A stretch of DNA of 64,000 nt from Pyrenophora tritici-repentis (lineage: Eukaryota; Ascomycota; Dothideomycetes; Pleosporales; Pleosporaceae), in contig NC_089399.1 of the NCBI RefSeq assembly GCF_003171515.1, positions 3,162,001-3,226,000 on the forward strand. Reading direction: 5' to 3'. Under the pieces are notes generated by a model. It saw only the letters and a list, made by a program, of their open reading frames with translations. It was not told the DNA's origin and ran no database searches. A program made the translations under genes and the position numbers. Position 1 is the first letter of the stretch. Each line of letters opens with the position of its first letter. Below are positions 11,630 through 21,463 of the stretch, one piece after another.

Positions 11630-13156
11630 GGTGTTTATTGAGTATTCTATTTCTTCGGGATGCCGAATTGAATGTATTTAAGGTCCTGGGGTCTTGTCAC
11701 AGAAAATGCTGGATTTGTGTTGGATGGCTGCCTCAAGTATCTTCGAGTCGGGATGACCAAGGATCCGATCGGAATGGCGTGGGGTCTAGCGTGGAATTGC
11801 AAGGGTTAATGTTTGCTTAGTCATACTAGGATGTATCGCTACTTCTTGACTTGGTTTTCTTGGCAGCAACACTGACTTCGTCTATTGAGAAATATATATG
11901 ATAAGTGCTATAATCACATGTTGTAGTTATGTTGGGTATCTGGACTCTGGCCAAGGTAGCATATTCTGGTAAATTGTGGGCAGCTCCTCTGTATAACAAA
12001 CTTTCGTCCTTGGATGACACTGGCAAGCCTTCAGCAATTAGTCACAAGCCTTGGAAACTTGAAACAGGCTTTCCTGTTCAATCCTACAAGCAGCTTCGGT
12101 AAAGCCTTGATTAGAGTATGAAAACCATCTTCCGGACAGATTCTTCTATCTTTGGTCTGTCGAAACCTGTCTCCGGTCTAGCTACAGTGCAAGATTTCGA
12201 CTGCCAATCCATGTTCCTAGTCATATTAATGAATTTCTTTCAATTATATAACTTGGCCAAGTACGTATAGAAACACACAGCGTGTCTGAAGGACATGTAC
12301 CAAGATGTTGTCACACTCTAAAAACCCCAATGAAATCAGAAATCCTACGTGTCTAGATGGCGGGTAGGAGGATGTTGTTACATCACGCAAGGCCCAGTCA
12401 AATTAGCAATTACTCTGGAAATATATACGAAGAGACCAAACGTCGGAAGCATTCTGGTTGCGCCTGGACAACGGAGGGCTGACATAGAACTTTCTAGGCC
12501 TCCTAACACATGTCTAAATCTGCGGAAGGCTTATCGGCTGCGCCTCCAAAGAAGGCTCGCTTAATTTATCAGAGGCACCGCAGTATTTGGTGTGCGGGCA
12601 CTATACTCCGAGTGAGAGGCATTAATAACAGGCACGTCATAGGCGCACAGACCTATCCGCCAACAGCTGCCTTCGACATCGATGTCGAGGATCCATTCTA
12701 ATTACCTCTACCATTGTCAAAACAACAGGCTCAACACGGAGCTTGTTGAGGCTCGAGATCTGCGCTATGGCTAAGGCCGACTTCGAGCTTACCATGCAAG
12801 TGGTGGAAACGTGGGTTCATCTCTTCGCATTGCATCCAGACAAGTTTCTTTCTAACAATCCTGACAGACGAGCACAACAACTTGATGCGACATGAGCGCG
12901 GTAAGTAATGTTGACATATAGGATGAGTACACTGCTAATTTCCACTTAGACAGGTAGCTTTGGACGAAGATACGAATCAGTTCATACGGTGATACGTGGA
13001 AGAACACAGGCGACTGGAAAATAAATGGAGAACCACTACAATGTAAGAATACTTGAACTCGACTAAGAGATATATACTAATTACATATGTAGGTACCTTG
13101 GCGAAGCCAGCGTCGCAGCTAGCCAAGCTTGGTGTCGTTCTTTCAGCTCCACCTTC
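11630..13156. other. Intergenic stretch upstream of a decayed gene family
   Basis: No gene is firmly supported. A 63-residue frame starts at ATG 12510 (begins MSKSAEGLSAAPPKKAR) and is interrupted soon after. Because the following 450 bases lead into the first decayed family copy, it may be a remnant 5' exon of that family or chance. The rest is AT-rich. Confidence 0.35.
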
Positions 13157-13905
13157 ATGTCCAAACTTCCCAGCGAGCTCCGTGACATGGTGTTTGACTA
13201 CACTTTCTCACAAGATTCTAAACCATACACACTATGGTTCGAGCATGATCTATGGGAGTTGCACAATAGCCACCGCACGAAGTGGAGTGAAGCTGTTGCC
13301 AAAGGTGGACCTCCGCCTTTGCAAACAAGGACTTCGTCGGAGAGAGATTCGCTATAGAGGCCACAGAAGCTATGTACCACCAAACGCGTCTGTGCATAGC
13401 TGAGGTCGATCGTCTCTCGGAGTATCTCAATATGGATCTTGTTGGCCATCTCACTGGTAGCGAATGTATTGCACAGGACCACACTCGTAGTGTCGAGATC
13501 AATTTGGCGACCCATTACCCCGGAGCCGTGAAATCAGAGTACCTCAAGTCTAAGAAGTGTCTCTATCCGCTCTTCAACATCAAGCATCTTGAGTCGCTCC
13601 AGGTTGTACTTGTCGTTAACTATGGAATGCCATGGTGTTCGACACGGTATGCTCTTCGATACGAAGAAGTACTAGCACCGGTGGTCTTTCGTCTCAGTAG
13701 TCTGGGGGCACAAGTATCTTGGTATAGAAGGTGTGACAATTGAAAAATGCTCGAGAAGATTGGGGTGCCATCTCGTAGCACCATGCAGACCCTGGAAGAG
13801 TTGCAAGAAGATATCGCTGCTCACTCATTGTTTGTAAGTCACTCAAGCGCTTAGATCATCTGCATGACTGACAATTCATAGAATGAGACCACTGGTGGGG
13901 ATTAA
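13157..13905 (+). pseudogene. Decayed gene of an unrecognised family, copy 1
   Basis: The frame opens with LPSELRDMVFDYTF, which resembles the start of fungal F-box-like or 2EXR-type proteins. It is compared here with copy 2, 1.85 kb downstream. A frameshift lies near 13315: the copy-2 motif PPYFANKHFVDAGFATEAVEA is matched by two different frames of copy 1. After it the frame continues through CIAEVDRLSEYLNMDLVG and LRYEEVLAPVVFRLSSLG to an in-frame TGA at 13741-13743. Homology with copy 2 then resumes (LEELQEDIAAHSLF), followed by a plausible intron and a final NETTGGD stop at 13903. The function of the family is unknown to me. Broken state is well supported by the paired comparison. Confidence 0.6.
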
Positions 13906-15011
13906 GAGGTCTTGACATGTCTTCTCGGCATCCTGTCAAAGCAGGCTCTACAAATCCTTTGATAAGACTGCTTCGAAATAAGATGACCAATTCGGATTGA
14001 AGGACACAGATTGTTCAGACACAAGGGCTCATGTAATCGAAGAGATAATGGCTGGTGCAGTGAATAGTGGTGAACATGGTCCTTGGATGCCAGCACATGT
14101 ACGTGCACTCGGGTGGTCAACCGGATACAAAAGAATTACATCATACCTTTCAATAGAAATCACAGACTTGTACTCATTAAGGGATCCCAGAAGACCCCAA
14201 ACGTGAAAGGCATCGTCAACATACCATGGCACGCCATACCACTTGCAGGAAATCCCTCAGATAGCGTGGCCTCTGAGAAATTACCACAAGATACGCTGAA
14301 TAGGCTGGTGGTTCTTCTCGATCGCAAATTTGCTACGTCGATGTAATCACTTGAAGACTTTTGGATGCGGTAGTTTTAGCTGCCTCGCTGTAAGGTCAAC
14401 TGTGATTTTAGGCTTTGAGTCTATTGTACCAAAATATCCTAAGACTGTTAGGTATGGCGTGCTACGGTAGCCTTTAGAAGCATCGCGGGAGTGAAAGCAC
14501 AGACTGCCGGCCACGTGCGGTGATTGCTACTCGCACGTTATGGGCGCACGGACTCACATAAGTGGCCTTTCCGTATACATGTCGCAGTCGCAGACACTCC
14601 TTTACCAAGCCCCGACAACTCTTTCCCGAGATTACAAACGACTCAGTCCTGCGCGATAGATGAGATGGGCGACTTCGAGAAGGCGGTGCAGCGGGTGAGA
14701 GCGTAGGTTTCTTCTCTTTGCCTTTATAAACTATCAACTTTCTTTCAACAGTAGTAACAGCTCGACACGGAAGCTAGATGTTGCATATGCGCAACAAAAA
14801 GAGAGCTACTTGCTTACAAAGATCTAGGCAACAACACCGTCTGAAGATTATCGCGGAAAATCAGGAACGTTTGGACAAGAAAAAGAAGGCCGTCGAAATG
14901 TAAGAGCACTGAAAACTGCCCAGGCGAGACGCTGACAAAAAGAGCAGAGAACTCGCGAGAGACGTTTACGCTACTATTCGGGCTTTGTGTCGCCCTTTCA
15001 GCTCCTAGTTC
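13906..15011. other. Spacer between two decayed paralogues
   Basis: No intact gene. The last ~40 bases before 15012 resemble those before copy 1 (TTTCAGCTCC just upstream of the ATG in both), so the duplicated unit extends into the upstream region. A short ATG frame near 14664 (MGDFEKAVQRV) may be a remnant 5' exon. Confidence 0.4.
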
Positions 15012-15686
15012 ATGCAAAAGCTACCGCGTGGCATCCGTGACATAATCTTCGACTACCTGTGCTTAAAAGGCTACTGCAGATGCAGATTCTGGATCATAGA
15101 AGGTAATTGGATACTAGAGTTCGGCCTTGGAACACGCATGCGTGTCGCTAAAGGTGGATCTCCACCATACTTCGCAAACAAGCACTTCGTCGATGCGGGC
15201 TTTGCTACAGAAGCAGTGGAGGCTCTGTATCGCACCTCGATCGTGAGCATAAGCAACGCCCAGAACCTTGGCCACTATCTGTAAAACGACATTCTTGGCA
15301 CCCCGTGCATCCCTATGGACCAAATCGGCAAATGTCTTGCGGTCGGCATGGCAGCTTCCAAGGACCTACACGATAAAATGGGGTACACCAAGTTTGTTAC
15401 GTACCTCAATCCGCTATTTCAGGTTAAACACATCAAGTCCCTCCTAATTAGGCTTATTGTGGTTTTGGAATAGCCTTTCTACAATGACACTTCCGACGAT
15501 TTCTCTGTCCGTTTCGAGGAGGTATTGGCACCTACAGTCTATCGTCTTAAAAAAATGGGGGTAAAAATCCGGTGGTTACGAATACTTAGAGACGACAGCT
15601 ATACCTCTATCCTTAAGGTGCGAAAGAGAGTTGCTAAACAGAGTCTGGGGGAGTTGGAAAAGGATATTGCCGCTCATTCGGTCTTC
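15012..15686 (+). pseudogene. Decayed gene of the same unrecognised family, copy 2
   Basis: Starts MQKLPRGIRDIIFDYLC, parallel to copy 1. The frame reads through VAKGGSPPYFANKHF to an in-frame TAA at 15282-15284, is followed by recognisable family sequence (LNPLFQVKHIKSLL), a second in-frame TAG near 15472, then VRFEEVLAPTVYRL and LGELEKDIAAHSVF, matching the end of copy 1. The stop positions correspond to codons that a C-to-T change could produce from CAA or CAG. Divergence between the two copies is large, so the duplication is old. No function is proposed. Confidence 0.6.
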
Positions 15687-16192
15687 GTGAGTCCTTGAAC
15701 TTCCCAATCTTATATTCCACTAACAATCAAAAGAAATAACCTATTGAATAGATTTGAAAGCGACCGCCAAAGTAGCTATTATCTCCTCACAATAGGCTAC
15801 CCTGATATGGCGTTAGATTGATATGGGTTGGTGATACTATCGGGGAACTGAGTGGGCGAAATCGTTGTTGTATTGAGAACCGCGAAGTGCTAGCTATATG
15901 GTGCGGGGTGCTGCCTAGAGGAGGCTAGCCCTTAAGCAGAAGGAGCTAGTCCTATAAGAGGAGAGCTAACTGGTGAGAAGTGAATGCATGGAGACTGGCT
16001 TGCCCGGCCGACAGATACAGACCTGGAAGGGAAGGCGAGGGTGTTCAATATATGAGAGCTCATGTACCTAGCAGAGTAGGTATTCGCTGCGGTAAACGAG
16101 TGGAAGGATCGAGTTTTGAGTTGGCTAGGAAATTTACATTCAGGCGGTCTATTGGAAGTGAAGTAGTCACACCACTTGTAGCAATCAAAGAC
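15687..16192. other. Intergenic stretch
   Basis: About 500 bases from the end of decayed copy 2 to the stop of the convergent membrane-protein gene. Nothing recognisable apart from short direct repeats of GCTAGC/AGCTA type near 15890-15970. Confidence 0.45.
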
Positions 16193-17255
16193 TCACACAC
16201 CACCGCCCCACCCTAGCACCATGAATACCACCGAACCGATCACTGCATCCCATCCTAATGCTTTGACCGCATAACCACCGTTGCCCAATGCGCCTACTAC
16301 GCCACCCAAGGTCATCTCCTTCCTCATCATCGCAATATTCGCCATTGCGAAACCCCCAGAAACCGTGATGCATTTGCTAACATCCACATCCCTAAGACCC
16401 ACAAAAGAGAATTGCGGGAGCAGTAGAATAGCGCGAGATACCAAAAGAAGAACATCAAAAATCGAATGCGACCGCAAAGCCGGGAGAGCGAGTAGAGCTG
16501 CATTGAGCAAAATGTTGGGAATCTGCAGCGCAGCGATTGGCTTACGGCGCTGGTTCAGGAATCCCTTTGACTCTGCCGCAGCCTTAGGGGGCGCGAGATC
16601 CGGAGAAGAAAGATGCAGCTGAATGAGGAAAAGCGAGACCGTAAAAGATATAGGTAGGATCTGACTCAGAAGAACATAGTCGCGCATCATTGCCGCATCA
16701 TATCCACGCGTCCTCGCTATACACACATTAGCACAACCTCTCAACCCTCGTGACTCACGCGCTCATACCTTTCTGCCCAAGGAAAATACTCCAGAACCAC
16801 GTTCCTAGGATGGCTGCCTGGGTCCAGACAGCATTCGGCGCGTCTCTGACGAGATCCTGGGCGAAATCGTGGAACAAGGTCGACGCCAACATCCATCTCT
16901 TTAGCTTCTCAATAGACATATTGCTTAGGCTCAGTGTCTTGGCTCCACTCCATTCCAGATAGTGCTTTATGAGGAACATGAGCATGTGGTAAGATAGCGT
17001 TGCGAAGCTGATGGAAGCCAGGAAGGCATAGGCCTTGATGTGTTTCGCTCGCGCCTCTTTTGCTGCTTTGACATTGCCATCCCTCTCGGATGTGGGCGCG
17101 TGGAAGATGGCTGTATACTGCTTGCGTAGCGAGAATGTGATTTTGAATGTTGAGTAGAGGGCGCCGAGGATGTAGGATAAGAAGATTGTGGTTCCAATGT
17201 AGCTGTGCGGCGGGGTGGCGTAGTATACCAGGGTATTGTAACCAGGGACCTCCAT
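16193..17255 (-). CDS. Hypothetical multi-pass membrane protein
   Basis: Exon 1 is 17255-16769 and exon 2 is 16716-16193, with a 52-bp intron; 336 residues. The first hydrophobic segment is YIGTTIFLSYILGALY (about residues 19-34). Further likely helices are AYAFLASISFATLSYHMLMF, AAILGTWFWSIFL, YVLLSQILPISFTVSLFLI, IPNILLNAALLALPAL, DVLLLVSRAILLLPQ and a terminal AVIGSVVFMVLGW, giving about seven to eight segments. A hydrophilic loop carries APTSERDGNVKAAKEARAK. No catalytic motif or known family signature is visible. The start ATG (17255) is close to the first helix and no earlier ATG is in frame nearby. I do not recognise the family; the structure is like that of fungal orphan membrane proteins. 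Confidence 0.75.
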
Positions 17256-18332
17256 TGTTAGACGTTGTTAACTACACAAATGATCAAGGTGTGGATATGC
17301 GAAAGTAAATATTTAGGAAGCGAATTTGATGGCGCATTTTCTTTTTGAGGCTTGTGGACAGCTGGTTGGTTTCAGTTTAGTATGAAGGCACACGTGACGT
17401 CATGACACGCCCGTTGTCTGAGAATTCGGGCGACGAGACATCTTCGACGCTGCTTCTCGCAACACGTCTCATACGTTGGATTTCTCAGAATATGTACGTG
17501 CGGGTAGGGTTTGGTGGGGACTACCGGTAGTAGCTGCTTCTATATGCGGAACAACTGCTGTTCGTCGGGTGGGGCGCGTCCCTGCTTCGCCTCAGCCGCA
17601 ACGGCATGAATGTCGGTGTTCTACAGTAGGTCCCTGCGACATCGAATGCCACCATCAACTATACAATCGATCTCGTCTGTTTCATACGGTGTCGTAGCGG
17701 ATAAGAGAACAGTACCATTTGGCGTACGTTCAAAGCCATCTCTCAACGTTACCGCCGCATCAAAAATACCCCGATGGGGATGCACTCATCGCTACCCTCT
17801 GTGGAGTCATATCTGCGTTCAAACCGCAGCAGAGCATTTCTTCAAAGAAAACGGATAGGTTGATGTGCTTCACAGCACGGGCCAGATGAAATTGCGCAAG
17901 AATGTGGTAGACTACCAATTGCTGTTGACAATAACCGACGAACATCGGAAATGGCAACTTCTTTGACTCATCAATCCTGCATAACTCATATCTCAATGGT
18001 AAGTGACCCCGAATAGTTGTGACTCACGAGCTTGATTACCGTGCGTTGACATACGTAGAGTGCCTTCCAATGAGACTCCTGAATACCTCACGAAGTAGGT
18101 ACACCCTACCATAGTGTTTGCCCAGATGCAGCAGGCAGCAAGCACTAGAAAGAGTACATAATGAATCTTTGTCGTCGTACATCCCTTTTCAAATTTCAGC
18201 ATCTTGTGAACCAGATCAAAATCCGATTGTTTCAACTTCATCGAGTAGGGCCTCTTGTTAATAGTTTCAACATCCTTAGCCGCAGAGGTAGCCACTCTAT
18301 TACTTTCAAATCTCCGAACCATCACTATCAAC
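17256..18332. other. Intergenic stretch
   Basis: No gene is firmly supported between the membrane protein and the vWA gene, which are transcribed divergently. Two minus-strand frames (18340-17993, with one hydrophobic segment, and 17996-17760) are open but overlap the start of the vWA gene and show no family motif. They are treated as chance. Confidence 0.4.
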
Positions 18333-19885
18333 ATGAACACCCACTCCTCCTACTCACCAACGCGCCTCGGTGTCTGTGGCTGCTACATTTACGATGCAAG
18401 AGCTTGCCAGCGTACCTACCTGCCGCAAGTCAAGCTTGAGTCTCATACTACCATACTTTCGACTGCTTCTCGGACAGTCATGCGCCAGAAATTTGTGAAT
18501 CAGTCAGACCATACACTCAAAGAAATCAGGTAAGCTGTGTACACAAAAGTTGTTACTACCAAAAGGCTGACCAAGACATTCAAGATACGCATTTCCGCTA
18601 TTTGACGGTATCAGTGTCGTCGACTTCGTCTGCCACATCGGTCAACGTACGATTTATGGTCTAGTCAAAGAGAGGCGCGAAGCCAAAAAGACCTACGACG
18701 TGGCTAAGACGCGTGGCGAGACTGCAGCGCTACTCGAGCAAGATCCCGACGCAGCAGACGTCTTCAAAACCACCATCAGTAACATCCCAAACGGCTCATC
18801 CATATTCATCACCATCAAATACATCCAGGAGCTGAACCACGATGCCGAAGTCGACGGTATACGACTTACCATCCCCTCGTCCATCTTTCCACGCTACGGC
18901 TATTGTCCCGGAAATCTACAGAAAAGATTCGGAATGGTTGCTATACAGGGTATCTCCATTACAGTAGACGTTTGTATGCCAGAGGGTATACCTATCAGGA
19001 AGATCATCTCACAGTCTCACCCCATCGAAGTGACGCTCGGGTCTTTATCAACGAGTACTATCGACGAGGACGTATCAATCTCCAGAGGTTCAGCGGTTCT
19101 TGCACTACAGAGGATAGAATTTCGACACGATTTCATATTGCGGGTGGTTGCAAAGGACATTGGCATCCCTCAAGCGATCCTGAAAACACACCCAACACTC
19201 CCCAACCAGCGCGCCTTGATGACGACGCTTGTGCCCAAGTTCAACCTCAAGACTGAGAAGCCAGAGATCATATTCATTGTAGATCGTTCGGGCAGCATGT
19301 CCCACCAGATTCCTACGCTTGTGTCCGCACTCAAGGTTTTTCTCAAGTCAATCCCTGTCGGCTGCATGTTCAATATCTGTTCATTTGGAAGCTCGCACTC
19401 GTGTCTTTGGAGCGAGAGTAAGGGGTATAATCAGGAGACGTTGGAAGAGGCCATCAATTGCGTTGACGCATTTCAAGCTGACATGGGAGGCACCGAAACA
19501 TTGGCTGCTGTTCAATCCTGTTTCAAGATGCGCAACAAGCACTGTTCGACCGAGATGGTTCTGCTCACCGATGGCAATATATGGGCGCAACAGCAGTTGT
19601 TCAATTACATCATCGAGGAAACAAAGAGTAGAGATGTGCGTGTCTTCCCTATCGGCATTGGAGGACAAGTCTCCAGCGCCTTGATCGAAGGCGTAGCAAG
19701 GGCCGGTGGAGGCTTTGCTGAGATGGTCGCTGAGAACGAGAAGCTTGACAGAAAGATCATTCGTATACTCAAGGGTTCGCTCACCCCTCACATCAAGGAC
19801 TACCGCCTGGAAGTCAAATAAGAAGACGACAGTGTAGAAAGCGTCACTGAAAGCCTCCGTGTACAGCTTAACATCGACGATACAG
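18333..19885 (+). pseudogene. VIT and von Willebrand A domain protein, 5' part (disrupted)
   Basis: Exon 1 is 18333-18529 and exon 2 begins at 18585 after a 55-bp intron. The VIT domain occupies roughly residues 15-150 (VCGCYIYDA, then VCHIGQRTIYGLVKERREA). The vWA domain follows with a complete MIDAS start, DRSGSMS, at about residue 299, plus the MGGTET and LLTDG motifs. Relatives are cytosolic proteins of uncertain function found widely in fungi, some resembling inter-alpha-trypsin-inhibitor heavy chains. The frame meets TAA at 19819-19821, yet clear family sequence (DDSVESVTESLRVQLNIDD) continues past it until the LTR element at 19886. The 3' half resumes at 21464. The gene therefore carries two independent lesions, a nonsense codon and an insertion. 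Confidence 0.8.
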
Positions 19886-20032
19886 TGTTGGAGTGGGTGA
19901 ACCGTACGCATAGGGAAGAAGTTGAGGATTGACTGAGGTTGTATTGTACAAGCTATGGAAAGTTTATGTAGGTGAGTGACCATAAACAGCGCTAGTCTCA
20001 GATAGGCATCGTCCCATCACCAAACCGTGACA
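19886..20032 (-). repeat. LTR (3' LTR in element orientation)
   Basis: 147 bp, starts TGTTGG and ends GTGACA on the plus strand; identical by eye to the copy at 21317-21463. Flanked on the left by the target duplication TACAG. Confidence 0.9.
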
Positions 20033-20053
20033 CACCCCCCAGTTGTCACCAAG

Positions 20054-21142
20054 TCAGTGAGTTGGTGATAACTGACCTGTATCCAGTAGATGAACCACGA
20101 ATGATGTACCACCACTAGGTGGTTGGCTGTCATCTACCTGAATCTTGTCTCTATACTGTTGACGTGAAGCCCATTCATTTAGGGCGTCCTTTATTTGCTT
20201 CGAAATCTTAGGATCCTTTTGAGCTTGTTCAACCTTGCGGACTCCAATAGGTGCTGGTGTCCAGTCTTTTGGTCGACCTGGGTGAAGTGGATTGAGTATC
20301 CAGCAGTCGGGTAAAGCGTTTGACAACCCACAAACACAAGGTAGGTTTGCAATCCCAAGCTTAGCAGCTGAGATAGATAGCACACTTGACTCAGTGGCAG
20401 TGGTCTGGGCAGCTCGGCGGATGTACTTCGTCATCTTTTCGACGTAGGCGGGCAAGCTGAGTAGATTTGTACCGTTTATCTCGTGTTCGTATATCTGATC
20501 GAGGCAGGTAGCAGCGTAGTTTGGATAGTGAGCTTGGCAGGCAATCAAGAAATCCTCCTGAGGCCTGTAGCTAGTTGTCTCTGGTAGGTTGATCGATTGG
20601 CATTGAGAAGTGATGTGTATCCAGTCAGCCATCCATTCATCGAGTTTCTTTAGGTTGCGTGGAGCGGTCTTCAGATTGGTGTATCTTGCTATCAAGTCGC
20701 GACTCCGATCGGCTGTAGAAGGACAGAATTGCTTCTTGAGAGCGACAAGTCGATCGTACACAGTAGGGAGATCCTGTATTAGGTAGAGATGACGCGTGGC
20801 GATAGACCTAGTGATCTCTGTATTTAGCTGCACCAGAGCTCTCTCTTGTTTCTGCAGCGTGATCTCGTCGAGTCTCCATTGTTCAACCTCCCATCGGTAG
20901 GAATCACGATCCTCAGTGGATAGATCAGAGAGCTTGGAAGCTCTAGCCTTATAGTCGGTGAGCTGAGGCTTAGGATTGGCAGCCTCTAGGTCAGGCAGGC
21001 TCTCCTTTGGTGTATCTGGATTGACGTGTTGCCAGATCTTGTGATCCTTCGCGAAGTCTCTGCAGAGAAAGATCCAGTTGAACCAGTTATCTGGTGTATT
21101 AAGGATAACAGTAACTCGAGTTACTGCTGATCCTGTAGCCAT
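20054..21142 (-). CDS. Gag polyprotein of LTR retroelement
   Basis: An uninterrupted 362-residue frame starting at ATG 21142, inside the LTR element. It begins with the Copia/Ty1-type gag opening (LNTPDNWFNWIFLCRDFAKD) and has an alpha-helical capsid-like region with LDEWMADW and YEHEINGTNLLSLPAYVEKM. Gag forms the virus-like particle that packages element RNA. No CCHC zinc knuckle is evident at the C-terminus, and the frame stops 21 bp short of the 3' LTR, so pol was lost completely and not merely frame-shifted. An open gag in an element with no pol suggests recent origin or selection on gag. Confidence 0.85.
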   Translation of the reverse strand: MATGSAVTRVTVILNTPDNWFNWIFLCRDFAKDHKIWQHVNPDTPKESLPDLEAANPKPQLTDYKARASKLSDLSTEDRDSYRWEVEQWRLDEITLQKQERALVQLNTEITRSIATRHLYLIQDLPTVYDRLVALKKQFCPSTADRSRDLIARYTNLKTAPRNLKKLDEWMADWIHITSQCQSINLPETTSYRPQEDFLIACQAHYPNYAATCLDQIYEHEINGTNLLSLPAYVEKMTKYIRRAAQTTATESSVLSISAAKLGIANLPCVCGLSNALPDCWILNPLHPGRPKDWTPAPIGVRKVEQAQKDPKISKQIKDALNEWASRQQYRDKIQVDDSQPPSGGTSFVVHLLDTGQLSPTH

Positions 21143-21156
21143 TGTGTGCGTAGAAC

Positions 21157-21290
21157 AGACGTAGCAATCGTGCGTTATAGTGGACGCGGGGTAATCAAGC
21201 GCTGTGGTGGACGCGGGGTAATCGTGCGGCTATGAGGGGCCTAGTAATCGTGCGCTATGAGGGACGCGGTAATCGTGCGGCTATGAGTAC
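21157..21290. repeat. Short tandem repeats in the retroelement leader
   Basis: About five imperfect units built on GTAATCGTGCGGCTATGAG and GGACGCGG lie between the 5' LTR and gag. Such leader repeats could affect packaging or template switching; that is inference. Confidence 0.7.
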
Positions 21291-21316
21291 AATCAGGATG
21301 CAGCCGGGCTCATAAC

Positions 21317-21463
21317 TGTTGGAGTGGGTGAACCGTACGCATAGGGAAGAAGTTGAGGATTGACTGAGGTTGTATTGTACAAGCTATGGAAAGTTTATGT
21401 AGGTGAGTGACCATAAACAGCGCTAGTCTCAGATAGGCATCGTCCCATCACCAAACCGTGACA
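21317..21463 (-). repeat. LTR (5' LTR in element orientation)
   Basis: 147 bp, identical by eye to 19886-20032. Followed on the right by the target duplication TACAG at 21464-21468. Confidence 0.9.

Larger units (their letters stand above)
19886..21463 (-). mobile_element. Gag-only LTR retroelement (Copia-like, non-autonomous)
   Basis: A 1,578-bp element bounded by two 147-bp direct repeats that read as identical (19886-20032 and 21317-21463). Each starts TG and ends CA. The 5-bp sequence TACAG flanks both ends (19881-19885 and 21464-21468) as a target-site duplication. Coding orientation is minus: the upstream LTR is 21463-21317, a repeat-rich leader follows, then the gag frame, then a purine-rich ACTGGGGGGTG tract just before the second LTR, in the place expected for a polypurine tract. 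There is no protease, integrase or reverse transcriptase, so movement would need enzymes from a full-length relative. Identical LTRs imply a recent insertion. Confidence 0.9.

Noticed and set aside
17760..18340. Minus-strand frames of 115 and 78 codons with one hydrophobic segment, upstream of the vWA gene
   Set aside because: The longer one overlaps the vWA start codon, codon choice looks random, and no splice chain or family is evident. Kept only as a possibility.
19886..20032. The 147-bp direct repeats as a duplication of vWA coding sequence
   Set aside because: They start TG, end CA, are flanked by a 5-bp duplication, and do not continue the vWA protein; they are LTRs.
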